Shown one piece after another: positions 56,006 through 64,000 of a stretch of DNA of 64,000 nucleotides. Source of the DNA: Euborellia annulipes. Its lineage: Eukaryota; Arthropoda; Insecta; Dermaptera; Anisolabididae. The DNA lies in assembly GCA_023213315.1 (NCBI GenBank), contig JAKCPI010031637.1, positions 1 through 64,000 of the forward strand, in the 5' to 3' direction. The translations under genes were made by a program, and so were the position numbers. The notes under the pieces are model-generated. The model saw nothing but the letters and a program-made list of their open reading frames with translations, was not told the DNA's origin and did not search any database. The stretch's first letter is position 1. Each line of letters begins with the position of its first letter.

Positions 56006-58275
56006 TTAAAAAGTGTCCCCAGATGAGTCTAATAAGCGTTTCTCTGGTGTCGGCAAACTGGCGGCAATCGATGCCGTCGGTGATCTTGTTGATGTTGTGG
56101 TCGATAAGGATGATAGATTATGATGTATCGATCTTGTCCCTTGCTGTCGACTATGATTGTTATTTAAATTATTATTATTATAACTGCACCGGCAGCCCCT
56201 ACGCAGCATTCGGTCGTAGCAGCTCTCGGTTAGGTAGTGGCAGAGCCGTAGCGGCCAGTAACAGAACAGGCAGGGCAAGGCGAGTGTGAAGAGCGCAAGG
56301 CACGCGTACCTGCCGGCACCGACGCCCCCTGAAGCTGCACCAGCTGCACTACCCGCACCGTGCGGGGCACCATTCAAACTACTACTGCTGCTATGGCCAC
56401 CGCCGCCTGTACAGCCACATGGGTCGTCCGCTGCCGATGCGTCCGACGCACAATGGTAGAAGGCCCCCTAGAAACAAAACAAAAAAAATGAAATTATACG
56501 TTCCTTTGTGATGACACCATCATCATCATCAGGTTGCATTCTTTAAAATTTTATATCAAAACCACCACTTTATCTAAACGTTTATTCTTTTGAGTCGGAT
56601 AATATAAAAACTTTTTAAAATTTATAACTAATAACTGAAGAATCAATATATCATCATTTCTAGGATCTTTGGTCACGAATAAATATTTGAAGAATGGTCA
56701 CGAGCAAGAACGAGCTCGATGGGTGGATGGATGCTTGGCCTGCTTGCACCTGGACCCTCCATCTTTGAAAAGTTGTATTTATTTTATACTTCTAATTAAG
56801 GGAAGTAGGAGTGGCGTGTATCTCAAAAAACTCAGGAATTTCTTCTTTTTTTTTCTATGAATTTAAAATAGGGACGAAAAATTGTTCCTTTTTTTTTTTT
56901 AATTGCCTCTGAATCGTTTCTCTTTCATCAAATGAAATGTTTGTGGATTGTGAACAAAGATAAGACTCAACTGCTACCAGTGTTGATTTAGATAAGACTT
57001 GTTAGCTACCGGAGTCGAGATTTAGAAGACGTTGTTTACCTTAACACAGCAGAGACATGAGACATAATCGACGACGGCCTCCGCACTACACAAACAAGTG
57101 TCTTTGCACAGCCAAGTTGATGGCAAGGTGCGTGGCGTGCGACACGCCTCGCATTTGCAACGGCCACATTCAGGACAGATGATGCTACCGTTGGCTCGAC
57201 CAGCGGCGGCGCCCGCGCCGCTCGCACCACCGCCACTCGCCGATAATAACGAAAACGGCGCCGGTGGGATCGGCGGCGGTGATCTCGGTGAATTTGATAC
57301 CAATAACGGTAATCTCATCATCATCGGAGGGCTGGACGAGCGTAACGTTTCTCGTGATAACCGTCCTGGTAAAGATGCCGCCGCCGACGCTGTTGTCGCC
57401 GTCGTTGCCGGAACGCTCGGCGTTGACGACTGTTGCGATGTCTTCTTAAATGACTGCGGCTGTTTTGTTATCGTATTCGTTCGCGGCGGTGCACCACCGA
57501 ATGCACTTTGCAATCTGCAACAAAATCAGGTTACATTGCAATTTATGCATGTAAATTGAGCAATTTTAAATAAGAGATAAGGATTGTCCCCAAACTTGGC
57601 AAAACTTTTATGGCTACGTCTTTATTTGTATAATATTTAAACTTGGAGAATCAAGGTCATGAGTTCGTCTCATCCTTCACCGATCCGAAACCTCAAAGTC
57701 GATTTTTTTTTTTTTTGATAAACTACAAAGAAGCCTTTGTCTATTGTAAAACGTTGAATTTAAAATTTAAAAATGCGTACCTGTTAATGCTCAAGTGGTG
57801 TTGATGTGGCTTGCAAGGCGTCTCGCAATGTGGGGCAGGTGTAGCGGGTGGCGTCACCGGCGAAGTTAAAGGCCGAGGTGGGACAGCAGGACCTGGTGTT
57901 CCTGATTGTCCACGGAACGGTGTTTCCACATATTCGTTTGGTAAACGGGCTTGATCGGGCCTGGGCGCCGTAAGTGTAACAACGGGAGTTGGCGCCGGCG
58001 TTTGTTGTTGTTGTGTGCCCAAAAGATGATGATGGTGTAAATGTTGTTGATGGTGGTGGTGTTGATGGATGGCAGGTAGCAGACCGAGCGCATGGGGGGC
58101 CGTCGTCGCCGCCGGCGCCGTCGCCACGGCCGACGGCCCATGTTGGGCCATCGGTTGGGAGGAACCCCCAGTGGTTAGCAAGGCGCGGCCAGGCGGACGG
58201 GTACGCGAGGCCGCCGCCGCGGGGACGCCCCGACGTTGAGGCAGCAGCCACGGCTCGAGCTCATCGGGACTCCGT
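56006..58275 (-). CDS. spry: Sprouty, receptor tyrosine kinase antagonist (5' exon not found)
   Basis: Membrane-associated feedback inhibitor of FGF/EGF receptor to Ras-ERK signalling. Three coding exons: 57781-58275, 57040-57514, 56006-56467. All introns are GT-AG: tttgttttag|A at the 5' exon, AACAG|GTACG to TTGCAG|AT (266 bp, phase 2), and TTAAG|GTAAAC to TTTCTAG|GGG (572 bp, phase 0). The visible protein is 476 residues. Residues 66-91 are His/Gln-rich. NEYVETPF at 113-120 is the phosphotyrosine motif (Y115) that recruits Cbl or Grb2 in known sproutys. LRSSSPP near 222-228 fits the serine-rich motif. The cysteine-rich domain runs from CPECGRCKC (278) through CLCCVKGAFYHC to LPCLFCYWPL and RRGCRC (about 417), with 21 cysteines and a Gly/Ala/Ser insert near 343-375. 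PEKRLLDS lies near the C-terminus. The first exon begins in mid-codon after a good acceptor, so upstream coding sequence is missing. Fly Spry is longer, about 590 residues. Confidence 0.93.
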
Positions 58276-59554
58276 CTAAAACAAACAAACAACACATTGT
58301 TTTCTTTAATCAACTCACCCTTCAAAACAAATTTTACTTTTCCTGTTGAAATTTATCACTAAGGTGATCTCGGGTTGACCTTAGATTTAATTGATGCTAT
58401 TTTTCTTAGAACAGAATGCCAACATCACAAGAAAAATTTGGCATAGGTTCTGATTGTGATTACGGCTTTAACAATCGTCACAGGTGAGTCAACGTTAATT
58501 TATAAAATTGGAAATTTCATTAACGAATGAAATAAGAAAAAAAAATCTTTCATTTTTTTTTTAAAGCTTATGAAAAAAAAAGAAGTTTAAATTCCATTGA
58601 ATCTTCCCCGTTCATACGCAAACAAATTCCCACTCACGCCGAATGACGTCACTCTCGGATTTTAAAAGAAGTTTTTCTTTTCTCTTTAATTCATTAAAGG
58701 ATAAAATAATCTAAAATTGCACGCCGCCCTGGATAAATAGATTAACATTTAAATAGCTAACCTTTAAATGCTATTTTGCAATTTCAACAACTAGAATTTA
58801 TATCATCTGTTTACTTTTTCCAATTTTTAATCAACTTAATGTAAAATTTGAGAATATATTAGAATTTGCATATTTTATGACTTTAAAGGAAATATTACGC
58901 ACATTAAAAAAAAAAAAACAAAAAAAAAACAAATACTTTACAAGTATGTAATTATAATTAAATTGAAATATAGATGAGAGTTGTGATGTAATCAAAGACA
59001 AGGCTAAAAAATAACTTTGCATATTAATTTGGATTGAAGGTTTAAAAGAATTTAGGCCATATTGATTGAATAAAAAAAAAAAGAATTAGGTTTAAAAAAA
59101 GAGAAAACGTTTTGCTTTGTTTTTATTTATTGAATGAAGGTGTTGAATGCGAGCGTAAGAAAATATGATTGAATGAAATGGTACGTGTAGTTTTTATGAA
59201 TCGAGAGCAAAGTGGTGGCGTCTGTGTGCGCCGAGCGAGAGTTTAATAGAACGAAGGCTCTTGATGAGAGCGTCAATGTGAAAGCCGCCCAGGGTGGGGG
59301 GGGGGGGGGGCAGCCCCCCACACGGCCACGGCACCAGCCTTAGGGGCGCAGCCCGCCGTTATGTAATCGTCAATGAATGGAAACATCGCCGCCGCCGCCG
59401 CAATTCAACGTCCACGTTGACGAGGACGAGGGCGAGGACGATGACAAACGTAACCAACCATTCAGATCTTTATCAACCTGGCCTATTTGTTTCTCTAACA
59501 CTCTAATTCTTTATTTATTCTTTATTCAAAGTTTTAAAATTGGAATATCTAGTG
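58276..59554. other. Sprouty upstream region or first intron
   Basis: AT-rich, with a CRE palindrome at 58644 and a GC-rich island at 59277-59460. In the island the minus strand has ATGTTTCCATTCATTGACG (start near 59390) and the plus strand has an ATG with an acidic frame (59377-59562). Either could be an exon, but I see no splice donor that would join cleanly in phase 2 to the 58275 exon. Confidence 0.4.
58644..58651. promoter_or_regulatory. CRE palindrome upstream of sprouty
   Basis: TGACGTCA, the full CREB/ATF site, about 370 bp upstream of the first visible sprouty exon. Function is not shown by sequence alone. Confidence 0.3.
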
Positions 59555-59556
59555 TA

Positions 59557-59738
59557 CAGTGAGGGTCAATATTAAGTCCCACCCATGCGATTATTTCATT
59601 GTTTGTAAAAAAAATATTATATATTATTTAATAACTCAAACCTAGAAAATTTCCAATAAAGATTTTCATTTTCTTTTATAAAAACAATGAAATAATCACT
59701 AGTAGAAAACGCATGGGTGGGTTTAATGACCCTCACTG
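59557..59738. mobile_element. TA-flanked MITE M1
   Basis: 182 bp, ends CAGTGAGGGTCAATATTAAG and TGACCCTCACTG, with TA at 59555-59556 and 59739-59740. Same family as 39874-40083. Confidence 0.85.
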
Positions 59739-59740
59739 TA

Positions 59741-59960
59741 CAGTGGGCGCCACAAGTGCCTGATCTGCTCGAGAGTGGAACCAGGGGTGAGCTTAGTCAA
59801 AAAAAAAAATATTTTTAAAATAAATAAATCATTTTTTTTTTTTTTTGCAACTGAAGGGTAAAAACTACTTTCAAGATAACACTTGAGAAAGCTAAGCATG
59901 TTGGTTGCCTAAGCTCAAAGTTACACTTTCGAGCCGATCAGGCACTTGTGGCGCCCACTG
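59741..59960. mobile_element. TA-flanked MITE M2
   Basis: 220 bp, ends CAGTGGGCGCCACAAGTGCC and the inverse GGCACTTGTGGCGCCCACTG, TA at 59739-59740 and 59961-59962. It shares the left TA with the preceding M1 element. Confidence 0.87.
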
Positions 59961-59962
59961 TA

Positions 59963-60319
59963 TCCCGAATATTGAAACTCATTGGTGGATTTTGAAAGAA
60001 ATACAGTACATGTCTTCACAGATAGTCATAAATAAATAAAATTTATTCTTTTAGCCTTTAAATTGCGGTCCTCATTTAGTTTCCGAAACAAATGCACCCC
60101 CAATTTTAGACTGTAATTGATGATTGTTTTTTTTTTTTTTTTTTTTAACTTAATTAAATGGCCGTCGGAAAAACCATTTGGCCAATGGCAAAGTAAGTGT
60201 GTTTCAGATATAGGAACCCGAGAAAAAAAATTTTTTTTAATCGGGGCATAAATCTGACTATTATTCTCCGAGATCCGTATGCACTGGTTCACAAAAATTG
60301 ATGATTGTAAATAGAAGTA
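59963..60319. other. Spacer
   Basis: AT-rich, T run at 60127-60146; no feature. Confidence 0.4.
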
Positions 60320-60937
60320 AAATAAAACGTGAAGATCCATCAAATCTCGACATCGAATTTTTGACATGAATCGAATACTTTCTTTCTATATATTTCATTT
60401 ATAGGGTAAGAGAAAGTAAAAGTGTATACAAACAGAAGATATGAGTTTGTCCTCTCTATTAATACTTATTTATTGAAAAGGAAATATTTATATTTTGTTG
60501 CCATAGCAACTATTTCTCCTATCTTTCCTATGAAGTGAAAGAGTAAAGTGGTCTTCAAACAATTTTGAGAACAAAATGAGAATACACATTTTAAAGAGCA
60601 TCTAAAAAATAATTGATTTTTGAATTTTAATAAATAAAAAAAATTTATTTTTGAGAAAATTGAAAAAGTACATCAGTAAAGTATTAGTTCTTTTTGGTCC
60701 ATTTTGTTCAAAAGCCTTGTGTCACTTCCCAGGGGGGTATTAAACTTAAATATAAAATTTCAACCTCTTTTAATTCTTGAGATAATTTGTTCACAGACAC
60801 AGCGAAATTTACTTTTTTGGATTCAGAGGACCTTAAAACGTGTATATCCATCAAAATCTCGACATCGGGTATTTGACATGAATCCTCTCTATATATATAT
60901 ATATATATACCAAGTAGATAATAGGTAAGAGAAAGTA
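60320..60937 (+). mobile_element. Two HER pieces
   Basis: 60325-60420 is a 3' end. 60478-60937 starts inside the body (TTGCCATAGCAACTATTTCT) and ends with its own 3' hairpin, expanded in TA. Confidence 0.75.
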
Positions 60938-62275
60938 AAAAATTCTTCATAGAATGAAACTATTATTGCAAATTTCCGATCGCCATATTCAATAATAACA
61001 CTGGCCTGAAGATGTCATTATTTTGATTATTTTTACTTTCTCTTACCCTAAATATAAAATATATATTTATTTTTCAATAAATACTTGTGCTGATTTTATT
61101 TAACTGCACGTGTTGGCTATTTGGGTTGCCTATCTTGCAGGCGGTAGGGTAGAGTGAACTAATTCATGCTCACCCAGACACAAGATCTTTGGCCATTTTG
61201 TTAAGGTCACAATTTTGTCTTTAATTAGTCACAACTTGGACTAAATTTAAGTCAACAAAACAAAACAAAACCTTGGATAGGTCATCATCAGGAAGATCAA
61301 CCTTCGGTGTTATTATTAGATGAAAAAAAAGTATTTTTCTTCTTTTATTTCTGTTTTGTTTATTCTCGTTTTTTTTTTTTTTTTTTTTTTGCAATTTCCT
61401 TCTTTTTTTCTTTTTCTAATTTAATTTATTCTATTTCTGATTGTAAAAGAAAAGAGTCTAAAGTCAAGTCCAACAAACTAGGTCAGACAAATTATTATTA
61501 ATAAATAAATAAATAAATAAAAAGAGAAGGTAATTACTTAATTATTATTCGTCCTCCCCGAGTATTTTTTATTTTTAAAAATAATAAATTTGGAGAGCAT
61601 TTGCCAAGGGTAGCAGTAAAATTCCAAGTTTCCTAAATGTGGTCTGGGGGACGGAGAGGGTCTCTATTCATTAATAACGCAGACAAAAAAACGGAGTTGC
61701 AAAAATTAATTTTTGTACGAATTTGTTCTTAGGAGGCCTATAATAAAAAATAAAAAAAAATGTGTTTTATTTTGCTAATATACCACGGTCTCTAAAAGAA
61801 AATTTATTATTTTTTACTATACTCTAAATTAACCTTCAATACAGGCTCTAAAAATTTTTTTTTATTGTCATTATGAAGGTAATTGTCAAATTAGTCAATA
61901 AAATAAATTTTATCTTTCGTTTGACTTTATTATTACACCTTCGCCTTACCTTGAATCACTATTGTTTTTTTTATTTATTTATTTTTTTTTTTTTTTATAT
62001 ATTTTATTGATATACGAATAGCAGCTCTTCATAACGGGATAAAAATTCCTACTAAGAAATTTCGAAGGTTAATAATATAATATTGTCAGTCAAGTTACAC
62101 CTACATCATATTTAAAGTTGTGATCTCATTTATATTCACCCACTTCAATAAATTATTAAACCAAAGAGGTCAGACGGAGAAACGTTTTCAAAAATCATCG
62201 ATTTTTTACAACGATCAGATTAACACTGATTAAATTCTATATTGCACAGGGTTGGAGTTATTTACCAAATTGGAA
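60938..62275. other. AT-rich DNA
   Basis: CCTGAAGATGTCATTATTTT at 61009 is a truncated hammerhead-like start cut by a HER scrap (TTTACTTTCTCTTACCC, 61033). Homopolymers at 61371-61390 and 61981-61996. No gene. Confidence 0.4.
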
Positions 62276-62325
62276 TACAATAAGACGTTTCCGCCTGAAT
62301 TTATATGGCTATCTTCAGTTATTGG
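62276..62325 (-). ncRNA. Hammerhead-like motif, left arm
   Basis: Minus strand: CCAATAACTGAAGATAGCC, an 11-nt loop, GGCGGAAACGTCTTATTG. Stem I AAUAA/UUAUU is good; stem II has one mismatch next to the core. Arms extend outward as an inverted repeat with 62940-63065. Confidence 0.45.
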
Positions 62326-62421
62326 AAATTATACATATGTTGCAAAGCGAACATATGATTGAACCACAAAAATGATACAAAATTAGATGGTCTCTGATCT
62401 TGGACACAAGAACCATATAAA

Positions 62422-62913
62422 TACTTTCTATTACCTCTATGTATGTTAAGATATAGAGAGAAAGTATTGGATTCATGTCAAAAATTCGATGTCGAGATTT
62501 TGATGGATATACACGTTTTGAGGTCCCCTGAACCAAAAAAGTGGTTTTCGCTACATGGTCTGTCTGTGGGTGTTCAATTTTAAGCATGAAGGAATTGAGG
62601 TTGGAATTTTATATTTAAGTTTCAAAGTAGCCTACTAGTACTTTACTGATGTACTTTTTCAGTTTTTTTCGATTAATTCAAAATTTGATCAAACGATTTT
62701 AATTAAAATTCAAAAATCAATTATTTTTTAGATGCTCTTTAAAATGTATATTCTCATTTTGCCATTGAAATCTTCTGAAGACCACTTTACTCTTGTACTT
62801 CATAGGGAAAGATAGGAGAAATGGTTGCCATCTTGAATTTTAATATATTGGCGGAAACTAGATATATGTCGACATAAAAAAATCTGTGTGCGACCAGTCA
62901 CACCAGATTTTTT
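62422..62913 (-). mobile_element. HER copy, somewhat shortened
   Basis: 3' hairpin TACTTTCTATTACCTCTATG first, and the 5' hairpin reduced to GTGTGCGACCAGTCACACCAG. It lies between the inverted arms carrying the two hammerhead-like motifs. Confidence 0.82.
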
Positions 62914-62990
62914 TGTATGAAGCAAATGAATTTTATTATTGACAAATCCTGGTTCAATCATATGTGCGCTTTCCAATATGTGTATAATTC

Positions 62991-63041
62991 CCAATAACTG
63001 AAGATGGCCAAATAAATTCAGGCCGAAACGTCTTATTCTGG
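62991..63041 (+). ncRNA. Hammerhead-like motif, best copy
   Basis: CCAATAA, CTGAAGA, T, GGCC, 11-nt loop, GGCC, GAAACGTC, TTATTCTGG. Stem I AAUAA/UUAUU (then CC/GG past a two-base bulge) and stem II GGCC/GGCC are perfect. The core matches CUGANGA...GAAA with a GUC cleavage triplet. Stem III is only the self-complementary ACGU, so activity would need a dimer. Confidence 0.55.
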
Positions 63042-63287
63042 GAGTTGTATTGAACCTCGAGCATTCCAATTTGGTTGATATCTCCATTCCTCATTATAAT
63101 CCCATCACAGCCAAAACTTCAAGCAATTAAATTCTATAAAATAATTTTTTTTAAATTCTCTATGATTGTTTTAGTGAATCAGAGATTAGTATTTTTATTA
63201 ACAATACTCACTATTCAGGCAGGCTATTACCATAGTATCCAATATATTTTCATCGGATTGCCTAGGATCCGAACCCCTCACTGCATA

Positions 63288-63366
63288 GCTCTTAAAATTA
63301 TAAATTTTATTTTCCTCAAATTTCAAGCTCTTAAAATTATAAATTTTATTTTCCTCAAATTTCAAT
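63288..63366 (+). repeat. 39-bp tandem duplication
   Basis: AGCTCTTAAAATTATAAATT ... CCTCAAATTTCA occurs twice head to tail. Before it, 63250-63287 reads ATCGGATTGCCTAGGATCCGAACCCCTCAC-like sequence (quoted core: CCTAGGATCCGAACCCC), a SINE1 B-box scrap in reverse. Confidence 0.8.
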
Positions 63367-64000
63367 CTATTCCTGAGGAAGGAGTTTGTTTTGCAAAACA
63401 TAGGCAATAATAAAATTTACTCAATTTTCACAATGGCCTCTTTTGATATGAATTCGGATGCATATTTTATTTCTTCTTTTACAGCTAATTTATTTTATAT
63501 AAAAATTCTTAAGAGACACTAAATTGTTCATTTTCGAGTAATTTGGTAGCCTCTTTAACGCTATTCGAGATGAATAAGGCCACCTCGCATTTCAACACCT
63601 AACGATGATTCTTTAATAGAATGCTAATATATAGAAACGAATATAAATATCAAAATAACCAGTTTTTTTATTCAATTCAAAAATATTCATGAAAAAGTAA
63701 TGTCAAAGGAAACAATTATTAGCCCACCTAGCAATGACATAATATATAATGAGAGAGGAAGTGATCTAACAAGCCAGAGCCCAGAGAGAGAGAGAGTTCT
63801 GCTCTATCAGACTGATAAGGGTGACCTGAGTGACCTGCAAGGCCAGGGGTGGAAGAGCTCGATAATCACCCAGCAATCAATAAAAGAAATTATTAACCTG
63901 TTGTTGTTTGTGTGAATGAAACAGGAACAATCCATTTAATTGAAACGCCTCGTTTTGATATGAATGAGGCGAAAAATCGATAAATACATTATATGAATGA
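63367..64000. other. Low-copy DNA at window end
   Basis: A 71-codon open frame at 63700-63915 (+), rich in Ser/Glu and crossing a GA microsatellite, has an ATG but no recognisable domain. It could be an exon of a gene continuing past the window, but nothing supports that. Confidence 0.3.

Noticed and set aside
56669..56860. Open frame in the second sprouty intron
   Set aside because: Lies within the intron on the opposite strand with no domain or splice support.
57098..57559. Plus-strand open frames opposite sprouty
   Set aside because: They are antisense shadows of the GC-rich sprouty exons, which have family motifs and matching splice sites on the minus strand.

Overview
The window is a repeat-dominated piece of a eukaryotic nuclear genome, most likely an arthropod. 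The grounds are GT-AG introns, AT-rich intergenic DNA, tRNA-derived SINEs, many short DNA transposons with clean target duplications, a Tc1 transposon, and one host gene, sprouty, whose NEYVETPF and PEKRLLDS motifs look invertebrate. The species is not identifiable from the sequence alone.

Layout. 172-2753 holds blocks of a 12-bp minisatellite (ATGCTTGATGGA / ATGCTTGATGAC). 2826-8973 is a large foldback-like structure: two inverted arms of about 1 kb carry the same satellite inward, the satellite flips strand several times, and a Ty3/Gypsy integrase scrap sits near the centre. 9-55 kb is nested transposons with no confident intact host gene. The commonest element is an unclassified ~0.7 kb repeat, here called HER, with a hairpin at each end and more than 20 copies or pieces. 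Around and inside the HER copies lie several non-autonomous hAT-like families with 8-bp target duplications, TA-flanked MITEs, a Harbinger-like MITE, two tRNA-derived SINE families, a deleted mariner, and a decayed lola-like zinc-finger exon.

31200-32835 is a complete Tc1-like element: matching ends, inner repeats of the end sequence, TA duplication, and an apparently intact 329-residue DD34E transposase on the minus strand split by a 66-bp intron.

56006-58275 is the only confident host gene, sprouty (minus strand). Three coding exons with good splice sites encode the tyrosine motif, the serine-rich motif and the whole cysteine-rich domain. The first coding exon is not identified. GC-rich promoter-like islands occur near 11.7, 17.1, 44.3, 50.8 and 59.3 kb but could not be tied to coding sequence.

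The most interesting non-coding signal is a set of inverted-repeat elements carrying a hammerhead-ribozyme-like core (CTGAAGA, stem, GAAACGTC) near 21.7, 38.4, 54.1, 55.0, 62.3 and 63.0 kb. In two of these loci a HER copy lies inside the inverted pair.
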